64,000 nucleotides of DNA from Rallus limicola. Lineage: Eukaryota > Chordata > Aves > Gruiformes > Rallidae. The notes below the pieces were generated by a model that saw nothing but the letters and a program-made list of their open reading frames with translations, had not been told where the DNA came from and searched no databases. The stretch lies in assembly GCA_022605955.1 (NCBI GenBank), contig JAKCOZ010000001.1:104192211-104256210 (forward strand), read 5' to 3'. The translations under genes were made by a program, and so were the position numbers. This document shows positions 28,201 to 43,200 of this stretch, in pieces; the first letter of the stretch is position 1; each line of letters opens with the position of its first letter.

Positions 28201-31200
28201 ACTGGGGTGTAGTAGGTGCTAGAAAAAGGCTGAGTTCTCAAACCATCCTCTACTTTCCTGTGTGCTGACAAGGTCTTTTCATTACTTGAAACTCTCCAAG
28301 ATAGAGCAGGCCTTCCCCACCAACCACTAAAGTCAGCCAGCTTCTGTTGCTGTTCACATTTCAATGCAGTAAGAGAAATGAAATCAAAGTGATCCTGTTC
28401 TGTGGAGCTGGATCTTAACTCATCGTTTTGCTGATGGAAAATTTAAGAGTCTTGTCAATTTAATGCTGCTGTTGGTTTGAGAAGTTTGGGACTGCCAGCT
28501 TAGGAAAGCATTACTGTAGGAAGCTATATTTGGCGACTTATTTTAGAAGAAAGTTTTGGACTCTTACACTTGTACAAGTGAAAGCTTACGTTCTGCACAA
28601 CCATATGGCTATGGCATTTCACTCACCAGTGTTCTATCTATGCCCCAGAAAAAGGTTTTACCTCTTATACTAACCCAAGATAAGCAGAAAGACAGATTTT
28701 CACATGCAGCAAGTATTAAATAAGGGCTTCAAGAGAAAAAACTGGGCAAGAGCAACTGTAAGAGTACTTTGCTTCAGTCTAACAGGCAAGCTGCCTTGCA
28801 GTCCTTCACCTGAATTATCTAACTTCTGAATTATCAGAAGTTAGAGATGTAATTTTCATCACCTCTATTTATTGTGCAGAGGACCCAGGACCTTAAGGCC
28901 AGCAGAGCCTATGCTGAGAATGCGGCCTCCCGACACACAAACAGGGATCAGCTGCGGCCTTACCTGCGGAAGGTCGGCTGAAGTCGCACTGGTCTCTGCA
29001 CTGCAAATACACATTAATGAGTGGAAGAAAGCTCTCCATGTTTTTCCTGAGGTACTTTCCAGTGTCACTGCTCAGGCACCACAGCTCAAACTGCAGCAGG
29101 TGAGTCCTGCAGTGTTTTATCAGCATGCTCACAATGGCAAGGGAGGTTTCTGACCTGCGGCGAAGGCAGTGAACATGCACCTCCACACCGACCGCGTGTG
29201 CAAGGACTGGCTCGCTCTGCAGAGCCTGAAGGAAAACATTCTCCAAATCTTTGCTGGCTGATGCTGACATCAATACCCCCAAAGTTTTAACGTGCTCTGC
29301 GGATAGCAGTAGTTCTCCTTGTTGGGGCTGCCTTTTGTAGTGCTCTGTGAGGAGCTGCACCAAAATCTGTCCATAGAAGCTTAGCTGTTTCCCTTTTTTA
29401 GGGGATTTTTCAGATTTCTGAGTAGTCAAGCTCACGTCAGGAAGTTGCAGCATGGTTGAAGTGATCTCCTTCAGCTGAGCTGTAGCCATATGTATCTGCA
29501 ACTCCTCCAGAGCCTCCAGCTGGTGAGATTTTTTGGGGGAGACCTGGCTCCTGTCTTTCCCCACAGCCTGTAGCTCTTTCAAGACACTTTTTGTAATGGC
29601 TTCAAAATACTTGGATAACACGTGTTTGTGATCTGTGCTCTGCAACATCGGGGCACCCATTTTCAATAGCTGGAGCACACCAGAATTGAGGTGAGCCGAT
29701 AGGAGCTTCACAGTGACAGGGTTTAAACTGTGCTGAGGAAGAGAACGTTGTTCTAAAGCCAGGAACCAACTCTCCAGCGTAGGATGTCTGAAAATCAACA
29801 TGAGTGCATCTTCTAGTGTCTGTAACAAATGGGTATAACAATGTCACTGAATGGATAATTATAGTTTGAGGTGGGGGAAAATTGTCTGCCTATTTTCCAG
29901 AGAGTGTTTATTGCAATCACTGAACATGAAGTTGTCCATGTACTGGTCAGAGAATAAAAATATTAACACATTACAAGCACATAAATGCCATTCTTCCATT
30001 ATTTATCATGTGGGAGACATACCTTCATTCAACCTCCCCCATGTGGCTAAGCATTTCCAGGTGAAAACTGTATTCTGGGCTTTGTCAATACAATTCCATT
30101 CTGATCTCCACAAATCCATGGAACAGGTGAAAGTGTGGCAAAAATTCACTCCTCAAAGCACACAGTTTTCCTAACCGGGCTTTACATAAGCTTAGAGAAT
30201 AGAATTTCTTCTGTAAATGTGAGTGACTTCTGTCAGGGCTTCTCCTGATTGTATTCCAGCTTAGGAGTGAGGCAGCTTGGTCAAATGTCTAGACAGTCGT
30301 TTAGTAACTGCTGGACCAGTGGTCAAAGTTCTTAAGTCCTCCTCCTAGACCTTAACAGAAACTCTCTGCCTTAACCTGTTTCAATTCAACACAAGTCTGT
30401 GAAACACAGATACCCTGTATGATACCCTGTCCTTCTGAGGACCTGGCTAAAGCTACAGTAATGCTTCTACAAAGCAGTAAAATCCTGGGCGAGACCTTTA
30501 ACAGCAAGCATGTGACAGAGACACTTTAATCCTAATTGAAATCCCAGAAATCCTCATTACCAAATCACAGCACTCACAAAGCCTGATCCTGGCTAGACCC
30601 CCCCACACACCCTCTGTCATGTTCAGACAGTTCAATGTTCTGGTGATCACTGAAAACATCAACATAAATTTGTGCTCAAAAATTGTTCACATTTAAGCCA
30701 ATTTGCTTTGATTAATGGTTCAGCAAAACTTACGACTATTTCCCTAGAGAATAAACCAAATCGAAGTTTACTACCAAGTGAGCTTTTGGCCTGTGTGTCA
30801 AGGGATTTGGTACCTTGTCACTTGAAGACTCCTCTGTAATCAGAGATTCCTCGTCCAAAAAGAGATCTGATTCAGTCTGATGCTTTTCTCGTTTCTGCTG
30901 ATTATCCAACTCTATCTGGCTTCCCCGGCACAACAAGCAGCTCAGCAGGTCCATATAGAGGTCAACAAGGGGAGGACCAGAAGTTTTACTGAGCTGTAAA
31001 AAGAGAGACACCTTGGAATTTGAGAACAAAGAGAAGAATGGGAGCAGGAGAATTACCTAAGAAGAATGGAAGTTGACTAAGAACTTCCTAGATTACAGCC
31101 TTTTCTGGGGGAAGGAATCACTCCCCTCTGTAGAAACCTGATCCTAGGAGAAGTCTCAGTGTGACAAATAAATATTTGTAGATTTTAATCTATACTGTGA

Positions 31201-34200
31201 CTTTTGGTGTAACACAGGCCAGTGACTTTCACCCTCTGGACAGGGTTCTTACAGGAGACCCAGGAGGTGGATTAAAACCTGGAGTTTTTTGCACAACACA
31301 GAGATGAGCAGGTAACCTATGCAAAGTAAACCCAAGACTCCTCAACAATTAGAAGGACAGGCATTTGTTTACAAATCAGGTGCAGGTTTATCTGATGCGC
31401 TATAGCCTCAGTGAGAGCTGAACATCTGAAAGAGCTGCAGAACTGAATCCTTATGTTTTAACAGCCAAGTCATTTGTACTTTCTGCATTAAAAAGAAACA
31501 AACCAACCCACAGTATCACCACCACATCACTCTTACATTGCCAAAGTTCTCCACCGTGGATTTCAGGTATAGCAACACATGCTTTACTGCTAACAAAAGC
31601 TGTTCAGGTGGGAGATGGGAAGCCAAATCTCTCAATTTTGCCTGGATATCATCTTCCAGTAAGGTATTGCTTCCACTCTCATAGGCGTTCTTTAGCAAAG
31701 TGGTAAGAACAGAATCCGGGGCCACAGGAGGTTCTCTGCATGCATCTTTGCGCTTTTTAAACTGTTTAAAATGAAGAAAAGAAACAAAACATAAAGATGA
31801 GTATGAATCAAAAGTTTCTTCATCTATCTTTGCTCTAAAATGAGCTCCGTGCTGAACCTAGGACTGAAGTCCCAGGAAAACGCGTGTACAGTCACAGAAT
31901 CACAGGGTCACAGAATCGTAGGGGTTGGAAGGGACCTCCAGAGATCATCGGGTCCAACCCCCCTGTCAAAGCAGCTCCCAAGCTCATATTGCACAGACAG
32001 GCGTCCAGACGGGTCTTGAATATCTCCAGAGAAGGAGACTCCACCACCCCCCTGGGCAGCCTGTCCCAGGGCTCTGTCACCCTCACTGTGTAAAAGTTCC
32101 TCCGCATGTTGGTGCGGAACTTCCTGTGCTCCAACTTGCAGCCATTGCCCCTTGTCCTGTCCCCACAGACCCCTGAAAAGAGGCTGGACATTTCCCTCTG
32201 TGTCCCACTCTTAAGATATTTATCAACATTAATCAGATTCTGCCTCTGAGCTAGTCAGAGGTGTCCCATGGAGCTCACTGCTGGGCTAAGAGAAAAACCA
32301 CATCAACGCCTAGCACAGCAGGTCCATGGTTTTCCAGCCCAAATCAGGGTGAACTCCAGCCACGGGGCCACACTGTGTATTATGCTACACTGTTCTCTGG
32401 GTGACTGCGTACAACCCGTGAGTCCTGGCTTCACTCCCCAAGCACAGCACAGACCTCCTGTGCCATTCAGAGGAGCGCATCTGTGTCACCATGCGATCAA
32501 ACAGCCACACACAATTAGCTTCATGGAAATGCACTTTCTGATGGAAGGGCAACCTTATGCACTGTGAGGTTTTACAGTAAGTAATACTGGCTCAAGCAGT
32601 CGCTTCAGGAATTCCATACCACAGGTTGCTGAGATTGCTGGGGTATCCAGAGACTATAGTACTGGTTAAACTGGTAGAGCTGAAGATACTTGGAAACTTT
32701 CAGTGACTGCAGATCTTTATCGTAGAGCTGGAACATCAAGCAGAGGGCGAGGGGATCTCTTTGAGAGTGCAGCAGGTCAGTGAAAACAGCAACAAGGTAC
32801 TCCACAATGTGTGCTCCTAGAAAAACAAAAACTTTAAAAATGAAACCTCTGCTGACAGAAGCAATCTGCACAGACACCAAGGCAACCATCTTTCCTTCAG
32901 GCCTGGGTGGCATGCCATATAGCATCATTCTGAAAAGTACTGAATAGGATTAAAAGGTGTTTGTGATAGACTAGACAAACATTTCTGACCCACTGAGGTA
33001 TCAGGGAAACTCCCCCGCACAGCATTCCTGCTGAAGTAATCACTCCACTTTACACTACGCACTCAGGTTGGCCATTTTCCTTCCACACAAACATAAAACT
33101 AACTCTGCCTTTACTGTGATGTGCTAAACCTGCCTGTATTTTGATGGATAAGGACCACCTTGAGCAGAAGTGATATGTACTAGGGGGAACACACCCAGGT
33201 TAATATGCACTGGTTAAATAACAGAGGATTTTCTTTCAGAACCGGGGTTTTTACTCCCAGCCAATTATAGGTAGGTCTTAGTAAGGCACTGTGGGGTCAG
33301 CAAATCCTGCTCTGCTGCCCCTGTGACACCTTGCTCCACCAAAGCCTTTCCTCAAGGAAGTGGGAGAACTTTTTAACATTCATCCCTGGTGCTTTATCTC
33401 TGAAGAGGAAGTTTTATTTGGAAAATGAATCCATTTCCTACTCAACAGCACAGTTCTCTCTCCCCCTGCTGACAGGTGTCAGTGGAAGAGCTGCCTACAG
33501 CCACTGAAATCACCTTCCTCAGAATTCGCACACCCCATGCTTAAACACCCTTCTTGAAGTGCAGCTGCTTCCATGCCAAGATTGCCCACACAAGCAAAGC
33601 ATCTCTGCACTGCTCCTCAGTCCCCCTGTATCAAAAATAGTGTGACCAGTAGGTCTAGGGAGGTAATTCTGCTCCTGAACTCGGTACTGGTGAGGCTGTG
33701 TCCAGTTCTGGGCTCCTCACCATAAGGACACTGAGGTCCTGGAGCAAGTCCAGAGAAGGACAACCAGGCTGGTGAAGGGGCTGGAGGGCAAATTATATGA
33801 GGAGCGGCTGAGGGAGCTGGGGGTGTTTAGCCTGGAGAAGAGGAGGCTGAGGGGAGACCTTATCACTGCCTACAACTACCTGACAGGAGGTTGTGGAGAG
33901 GTGGGCAATGGACTCTTCAGCCAGGTGACAGGAGACAGGACAAGGGGAAATGGCACAAAGTTGTGCCAGGGCAGGGTCAGATTAGATGTTAGGAAAAAAT
34001 TTTTCACTGAAAGAGTTGTTGGGGCCTGGAACAGGCTGCCCAGGGAGGGGGTTGAGTGACCTTCCCTGGATGTGTCTAAAAAAAGGGTAGATGAGGTACT
34101 TAGGGATATGGTTTAGCATAGGACAGGAACAGCTGGACTTGATGATCTTAAAGGTCTTTTCCAACCTTCTGATTCTGTGATTCTGTATACTGTGCTCAGA

Positions 34201-37200
34201 GCAATTTTTTGTGTGGTCTGGGGTTATTCTCCGCCTCCACTTCCCTGCATCTCACTGGGAAAAGGTAAGCTCCCCTTTTTAAACTTGAGTGAGTTTATTT
34301 TCCCACAGCAGGAGCTCCCCAGAGCTGAATGGTAGTTTACAGAGTGCCTGCATTTCCATCTATTTTCCCTGCTCCAGAAACAAAGAGCAAGATTCTTTAG
34401 GGTCAGGAAAAAAGGACAGATGCACCTGATAAGCTTTAATGCCTCTCTTGAACAGGGAACACCAGGAATCTGAACCTCCTTTCGCATGCAACAAAAATAC
34501 TTTATTATCTTGAGGAGCTCACTGAGTAAGAACAATCCCATTTCACACAGACAATGCGTAGAAACAAAAATGTTTTACCTGTTCCATTTTCAGTCTGAAG
34601 CAACAGTATATTCCTGGCTTCTAATGCAGCAGGGACAACAGCACTGAATGGAAATGTTTGGATGATCATGTCTTCATTTAAAGTGGTCCCTATTTCTTCA
34701 TCTAAGTTCTCGCTGCCCTCGATTAGGACATCCACCATATCTAGGACATCTATTATGCAAAGAAAAAATGTAAGCAGAGAATTCACAGACAAACTAGAAA
34801 ACAGTGGAAGTAAGCATTCAACAACCCAGGACACACCTGTCTAGCAATGGAATGGTAAATGCAACCATAAAAACCACTGTCTCCTACAGTGTGCTTAACT
34901 TTACTTGTTGCCTTTAAACACTGCTGTCCAGCTGACAGAAGTTAAGGGATTGGAAAAGGTGCATCACCTACTGGCATGATGGCATTAGGTAAGGACTATC
35001 AGAGCCTAACAGTTACAGGAAATGTGTATGGGAAAGTACAAAGGAAGCAGCCACTTCCCCATTAAAAGAACATTCTGAGCTGTGCTGGAAGACCTTCTCA
35101 GCTCTATACAGCCACAGAAACAAATCTTGGTGATGAAAGAGTCAAAGACAGCTTTAACATATGAAGAAGATACCATGTATTCTGTGACTCTGTAATACAG
35201 TCAACTCAAGGCACTGATCCATCTGGTATGAAGTGTTAAGCTACCTCATTTATCCTGCATTTATGTACTGCAAAATCCTACTCATGGACTGTTACAGCAC
35301 AACAGCCAGCACATGATAAGTTGTGCAAGTGTCCACATCTGCAGAATTTTGAAGTTTGTCTGCAGTGGGGCTGTGACTGGTTCCAGAAAGTGGGAGCAGC
35401 CAAATTCCAGCTGTGTGCCTGGGAGTAAGAAAGTTCCCTGGGCACACCAACCTCTTCCCTGTCCTCAAGGATGAGCAGATATGAGCAGCCCCAGGGAGTG
35501 GAACCGTAACAGTTTTCATTTCGGTTAGAAAATGCTGCTTGCAGGAGCCTAGACAGAGACTGAAAATACTGTTAAAATGGTGTAACTGCATCAGAAATTA
35601 TTTTCGGAGGCAAAGCAGTTAATTCTCCAATTCAGACTTCTACTTTTGGTACTAAACACAGCTGGAAGGCTGAATCCCACTGGGCATTATTTAAGCAGGA
35701 TTTCTACAGTTGTCAGCTTGCTGAGTAGAGCTAGAAGATTTAGCACAAAGCCTTGGAATTGTCTGTGGTTGAGGAAAACACCACACATTATCAATGTGAG
35801 AGATGGAATCACCACCTACCGTCAATGTGAGAGATGGGGATGCTGACATTATCAGAGTCTTGTTTAAGTATGTTAATTTGGAGCATACTGGCCTCCTGAA
35901 CAATGTCTGCTGCTTTATCTGTATATGGGTAGGGGTTTGTCACCAGTTTCAACAGAATCTGTTAACAAAGGTTGAGAGAAAAATGTGTCATTAAGTAAGT
36001 GGCTATTAAGTCAATGGGAAGTGTACCTTGCTAAGAAAGGCTATGTGCTTAAAGTGGCTGTAAGCTGTGACAGTTTTAGGAAGACAACTTCCATATACTT
36101 CTGTCTCCCTATGGTTACTGCTGTACATGGAACACTGGGCCCGATGGTAAACAGAAACATCCACTGCACTTTTGCATCTAAAGTGCTACCACAGAGTGAG
36201 TCCCTGGAGAACCTGCCACGAAAAGGAAGCAGTAGGCATTTAACATCCTGAAAAGTAAACAGGAAATGCCAAATTTTCTTGTAAAATATTACCATTTACT
36301 TAGGCCTGATAATTTTGGCAGGTATTGCCACATAAAGAAAAGAGGAGATAAGAGCTACCCCCACACGAAACACTCTATCCTTCTATCAACAATGCTGTAA
36401 TAACAACTTATCTTTCTGGAGGTAATTTTCCTCCAAATCATTTCACCATCCTCCCACCCAAGACAAGAAAGATGTCAGCTCTGTGTAAAGAATTACAAAC
36501 ACTGCCTTTCTCAGAATTCATTCACTAATCTTTGAAAAGTTTCTCAACAATAGCAACAAAATAATTAGTTTCCATTAATGCTATTCTCGGCAGTGTTTAT
36601 CCAGCTAATTTGAACAGTTATTACCCTTTCCAAAAATTGAATCACTGCTTCCTTTTTGTCTTCTTTTGTATTATCCAAGTGTTTCAGCCAAACTGAAAGT
36701 TCCTTCCATGTGTACTCAAACACTCCACTGTCACGTAAAACCTGTCCAGAAAACCAAAGGAGGGTTAAAAAAACCCCACAAGCCAACAACTAAAATACAA
36801 AACCTACAAAAAAGCACAGACCTCTTTGTAGAGCAACTACATGTTTTCTTCTTTTTGGAGGTAAAAAAAGTTTGATGAAAAGATCTGTCATTCTCACCCC
36901 TCAACTGAAGAGGCCTTATTCCCACTGACCAAAACCACTCTAACTGCCTAACAGAGGGCAAACCAAAGCATCTTTTTTAACAAAATTCATCACAACTGTT
37001 ACCATTGGACCTCAGTGTAACTGGGGCCAAGGCCTACTGTCTTCGTCATGGCTGTTTTGCTTACTACTCTCTCCACAAGAGGTGAGGCATGACTATGTTA
37101 CAGGTGACAAATGAAACCCACTGAGCTTTGCCAGACACACCCAGGTGCTGGGACAGAGAAAGGAGGGTTTTAAGAATGACTAAAGAAAGAGGGAAAAGAT

Positions 37201-40200
37201 GCCTTCCTCTCTCACAACTGGGAATATATGCTGAGAGCAACTTCTCTCTGCTCCTCTCCTCCTGCCACTCACTGTCTGCAGCACAAACCCAGTACAACTC
37301 CACTTGGTTCCTGCCCTCACACTGACCATGTGCATGGGGCTGATCCTGCATGCACAGTGCAGGATCTGTGCAAACAGTTCCTGTTCAAGTACAGTGCCAA
37401 CAGCTATTCACCAGTGTATCCATCACACAGTGATCACACAGTGATCTCACTGCAAACATTCATTCCCATGCATAGGGAATACAAGAGGTGCACAAGAGCA
37501 CAAGGCAGCAGAACCGGCTTCAGCACACGCCAAGGCAGTAGACATGTTGTGCTATGCACAGCGCTGCTAACTGCAGCAGCCTCTTCTGCTCCTTCACTGC
37601 TCGAGGCCTACAGCACAGGGTCACGGAGGAAGAGAACCACAGCCAGGGCCAATCCATCTCCCTGGTCTCAGCCTGCAAGAGATCCTTATGTGTTGGACAG
37701 CTTCAGGGGAGCTCAGGTGTCCCCTGACTCATCACACAGCCTGGAATGTAAGATGTGCCCCTCTGCACTGGGACTACTGCGAGGCTGTCTCACGCACTGG
37801 CAAGGAAGGTTACCCGCAAGGGAGAGGTGAGGGTAAGAGCCAAAGGCTAGCAGGACTTTTGGTCCAGCTATGCCAAGTTCTTCTGCTATCAGTCAGTCAG
37901 TCAGTAGAAACCCTACTAAAGTCAAAGCTGTCTGGACACAGAGCATTCCTACCCCCCCACACACCTCAGCAAATCTTATCCTTAGAATTTCAGGGGAGCA
38001 GGCTACACTTGCTTTAAGAGGGCTGTACATCTTTATGAACATATGATGACACACAGCAAGGGAAAAAAAAGGTGCCATACCCTTAAAAACAAGCCTATAG
38101 AGGGACTTTTGAAAACTAAAGAAAAATTACTGCTAAATTAAACCTACATCAGGCTACTCATGCTAAAAATTGTTGGGCAGATGGGTAAACAGCGCACTGA
38201 AGGAACAGTGGGCCATGACCACAGTAAGGTCCAGAGAGAAGCGTAGGTGTACTCATGGTTGCTGTGGGTGGTGAGGCAGACACAATTTTATCACAATCAG
38301 AGGCATTAACATATTTAGAAATTTTTGCCCACTTTCATGCTATCTAAATTCAGGCTCTTGTCTGAGGCACCTAAATTAGGAACTTGGTGACCCTATGCTC
38401 TGTCTGTGAAAGAAAGGATGAGGAGGGAGAAAAGGAGGAGGAGGAATGTCTGTCTGAAGGACAAACCAGATGACAGGCAATTTGAACTGCACAGTGAACC
38501 ACCTGCCCCTCACTCAGCAAGAGAAGAAACCTTGACCAGCTTCCTAACTCTGGCACCTACATTAAATGACTGTAATTATGCAGGATGAATCTGTGCCTTT
38601 GTTTCTCCCCACACACAAAATACAAAGGAAGCTATCACAGCTCATTTGTTCTACATTTAATCTGTGTACACCACCATCAGCTATAAAAATAACACCGCTG
38701 CTTACACAAATCTGACAGGATAATTCATTTAAAGAAAGGGGGGAAAAAAAAGAAAAAAGGATTCATTTTTTAAATAATTAACTATTTTTGGCAGAGTCTC
38801 GAAATAGAAGTACACTTGCAGCTCTCATGAAAACAGGCAGGAACAGAATGTTAAATCCAAAAACATGCCTTCAGATTATATGGCACTGTGTTGAAAAATA
38901 AGCAAAACACACTCATTAATATCTATTCTTAGCAGCCTTTCTGCTGACATAACTGCCCTAACTTCACTGCTCCTGTATTCAGGGAAAATTAAATGGACTG
39001 AGTCTAAAAGAGGAAACAAGAATGAGTCAGACAGCCCACATCTCCACTCAGCAGAAGAATCCAAACACACCAGAAAAACTGTACTGGGTAGGTTTTGATT
39101 GAGATATTCATTACCATGAGACAAAGTTTAACCTGCCTTTAATCCCTTGCAGTGATCATGGGCGACTAAAACCAAATGCAATTGCCGTAACTTTGGCGTA
39201 GTGGATTGGACAGTACAATTGCAGCCTGTGACTGAAGCAAAATGCAGAAATTAAATGCACAAAGCTGCATTCAAACTTGTGTGCCACTATGGGACACTAC
39301 ACAAGGAGCCCTTAAAACAGCCCTTTGGATTTTCTCTTGGGGGAGACTGTTGTTTGGTTGTGTTTGTTTTTAAGGTAGGACTCTACCCCCACTTAAATAA
39401 CTTGAGAGATGCCCACTTTTAAAAACATACTGGAACTGGCAGCTGCTGGTGACCTCATGAAATTCATAGCTGATAAGCACTTCTGAAAAGTCAGATAACT
39501 CATTGAAATGCACAAAGGGGATTTTAATTAATTTTTAAGGCAAAAGTACCCCTCACATCAGAGACTGTATCAGGCAGTAACAAACAGGACTATTTTGCAA
39601 ACTAGCTAAGGCTTTAGGAAGGTTAGAGTGATGAGGTACAGGATAAAAAAGAAAGATCAAAATCATCTCTTCTTGATCAATGTCAAGACATTTGCAGATA
39701 CAAACTACATTGTTTTATTGCAGTACTGGAATTAATTTGGCCCCAGGGGAGGGGGGAGAATGGGAGGGAAGGGAAGGGGAGGGGGCAAACACTAAAGACA
39801 TTTTCCTAACTATTTCATTAACTGTTGTAACAAACTCAGTTGACAGCATTTACTTTCATAGACTATTTAGCTAACAGGCAGTTATCTTACAGCAGCTTCC
39901 AGGAGCAGTCACAGACAAAGGGAAAGACGACTGCTGGCCACACAACTACACAGTAAAGGCACCTGCTTCAAGAAACATCTTAGAATACAGAAATTTCAGT
40001 GGGATAAATATCCTAGTATCTCAAATCAAACACTTACCTTGATGATTAGTTTTTTGGTTGAAATTTTCAGATGAGAATGGTTACTTGTAACAAACATTTT
40101 CATCAGTAAATAGAATACTGATTTTTCACCAGATACCTTCTCTGCCTCAGAGACATCCTAAAAGAAAAATACAGTAAGATTCTCCTGGTACAGCTACACT

Positions 40201-43200
40201 GTACAGGATAATGTTGCACTGAAGCAGCTATGTAAAAAAAATAGTCTTTTATAAACCTGCCTAAAAATGCCAATGCCAGAATCAAACGGGATCATTTGTA
40301 TTACTTTGTGTTCAGTGAGCCAGGAAGACAAGTATAATGCTTTTTAGAAAGTAGAAGAAAGGCACAACAGAAGCACCAACTAATACAAGGAATCAGGATA
40401 AAAAAACCACCTTCCTCTTCAGTCACACACTCTATTCCTGTTGCCCCCAGGAATTCAGATTCCCTACAAATGCTATCTGAATAAGACACGTAATAATTTT
40501 AAGAGACGGATCCCCAAAGAACAGGAAAGCAATGCAAGTCACATGTATGCCTAACACTATCCAAACATCAAATGACAATCCTTCAGCCACGTCCTCTGCT
40601 TTCTCACTGACTTGCATATGATGTTTAACAATTGGGACCCTCTGTAAGACTGCCAGATTTAGCTTTTCTCTTTCCTGTGAAACCTGTCTATAGTACAAGG
40701 GCAAAGCCACAGGAAAATACTGTAGCTGCTTCACCTGTTTCCAGGTTTTCATTTGCTTGCTCTTAACTCTCCTGGTTTCCTTTACAGCCAACTGGAAAGG
40801 ACAGAATCTTTCCTACAAAGATGGGTCACAGTCACAACAGCCATGGGAGTCCCTGCTTCCCACCAAAGCTAGGCTCATTCTTTTCTCCAGACATAAAAAG
40901 CAGCTCTCTTACCTACTGCCCCTCCTTACAGCTCTCTTACTTACTGGCCTGCAATAAAGGACAGAGCAGGGGCCCTGAAAGTTTCTGGTAATTATGGACA
41001 GGACAGACAGCCTTAACAAAACCCAGAATCTTCCCTGGGAATGGGCAGAATGGCTCCCCTCAGCAGCTCGTTTCCCTGGTTTCAAAAACTCAGGTGTTCC
41101 AGACAAGTAGAAATAAGCAAATTCTCAACTCTTGCCTCTCCCCAAGGACAAGAAGAGCCAAAGAAATTTATGTCTTTGTGGAAAGCAACTTTTCAGCTCA
41201 GAAGGGATTCTTCACTCATGCTAAGACTGCAATTCCTAGCGGTTTTACAAATGGGTCACCTCCTAAAACAACCAAGATTAGCTTAAAACTAGGCAGTGAC
41301 AGACGTAGACTTGAGGACACAGGCCAAAGAAACATACATCTGCCTTGAAGTCTCTTACCTGTACTCTGAACCAGGCAAATTTGTTTGCAGGGAGTTCCAA
41401 AGCCACTTTCAGTATGTGGTGCTGCAGAACAGGAGGAACCTCCTCTCGGAGGCCCTTTTCAGTGACGATACCTGAGGTTTGAAAGCAATACAATTAACTT
41501 AATGTTGGTGTATCTTCTTGAGATTTCAGAACACTAATCATTTAGTGTTTCAAACCACCACCATGAGATAAGCCAGGAAACCACAAATTTTCATCTCATG
41601 AGACTCCCCAGACACACCACAATTATGTTTGGCCAAGCTAAGGCTGGAATTCCCCCCACTTGCTGCCAAACTAGAATAAAATAATTCAAAACACAACAAA
41701 TGGAAAAAATATGAGAACATTAGAAGGCTTTCCAGAGGAGACTAGTGAATTGGTACATGCTTCTCCCCTCAGCCCAAACTTTCTGTGAACTTTCCTGTTA
41801 AAAAAAATAAGTCTGTATCCTTGCAGCTAGTAAGAGTTTGGAAAGGCCTTACGTTTGATAGCTGACATAGGTCTAGGAGAATCACACCCCTGAATCTCAT
41901 GAAGAGTTAGACATAAGTCTGCCTCAGAAACATTAGAATTAAAACCCCATAAAGACCAATTTTTTGCAAGAATATGACACAAGGAGGAAGACTGTAGCAC
42001 AACCTGAGCAACTTAGAGCAACTCAGTGCGGCACAGCAGCTTTGGAATTTAAGAAGGCAGAGTGCCAGAGCACCACAGAAATAGCAACAATAAATGCCAT
42101 CACAATGAAGAAACTAAAAAGGATCACTTTTAGAAACCAGTTCTTTCTCCATGTTCACAAAGAACATTCCCCTCTGCTGAGGACTTTGTAAATAGCCAGA
42201 GAAGCCATGAAGGCAATAGGAATACCCATCACGTACCTTTAAGCAGCTTGCTAAAATCAAAGTTGCTCCGTGTTACCAAGTGGGGCACAGCATTCTGGTA
42301 CAGGCATATGACCTGAAGCAGTGCAGCTTTCAGAAACAGTGTCTCAGCATCATCTGAACCTAAACAAAGTGTTTACATAATTAGTTTTTCCTTCCTTCAT
42401 ACCAGCAGAGTACAGCGTAGCACCTGCATTGCCCAACATGAGAATTACTAACTGTATTTCCACTAGATTTGCCTATGAAATGATCAGTTATCTTCCTCAC
42501 TAACAAGAAGAAACAGAAAAAAACCCTCATGGAATCCCTAGTTTCCTTCCCCAGCATTTCTGTGTGAATACTTTAAAAACTAAATCAGCTTTTTCAGTGC
42601 TCAAATTGGCAACTGCCATTTCTAATTTGATCCTAAAGTGCTCACACATAAAAAAAAAGACAACCTCAACGTTTTAACACTCACTGTAAGAACCCAATCA
42701 GTCCCACTACTGCTCAATGTAACGCTGAACAACAGATAAAAAAGTGTAGGGAAGGATGTGGTCATGCTGCTGGTTTCTGGGGACACAATTTTTACCTAAT
42801 GCCAGGTACATTTGACTGGGTATGTGCAGGAGACAGTACACTAATTTATTACTAATTTGTTACCTCAGTTAAAATGTCTTTTCTTTCCCTTCTTTAGAAA
42901 AATACTTTCTCAATGTGACCTCTTGGCAAGAGGAAGACAACTACCTGCATGAGAGAAACATCTACCCTAGATAGGGCAGACATTTACTTCTTGGGAAAGG
43001 TATTTCAGCAGCTAAACGCTCTTCCAGTTTATAACATGAGGATGTATGAAAGCTACTTGTTACCCAGTCACTAATGAAAGGAAGCAAAATAAATGAAGGG
43101 CAGCCAAAACTTTGTTTTTAACACCTCCTTTCTTCCTGTTAACTGGGTCTCCCTCAGGGAGCTATGAAGAACTGGATGAGTGCCATGCATAAACTTTGTC

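Noticed and set aside
31892..32191. 99-codon minus-strand frame
   Set aside because: CR1-derived sequence in intron 19.
33772..34059. 95-codon plus-strand frame containing [10 protein letters not shown]
   Set aside because: Part of a CR1 3' fragment. The same peptide motif appears in the other CR1 copies (63472-63747, 44327-44533).
37228..37830. 200-codon plus-strand frame in intron 15
   Set aside because: Low-complexity S/T/P-rich translation with no recognised domain or conserved motif, and no transcript signal.
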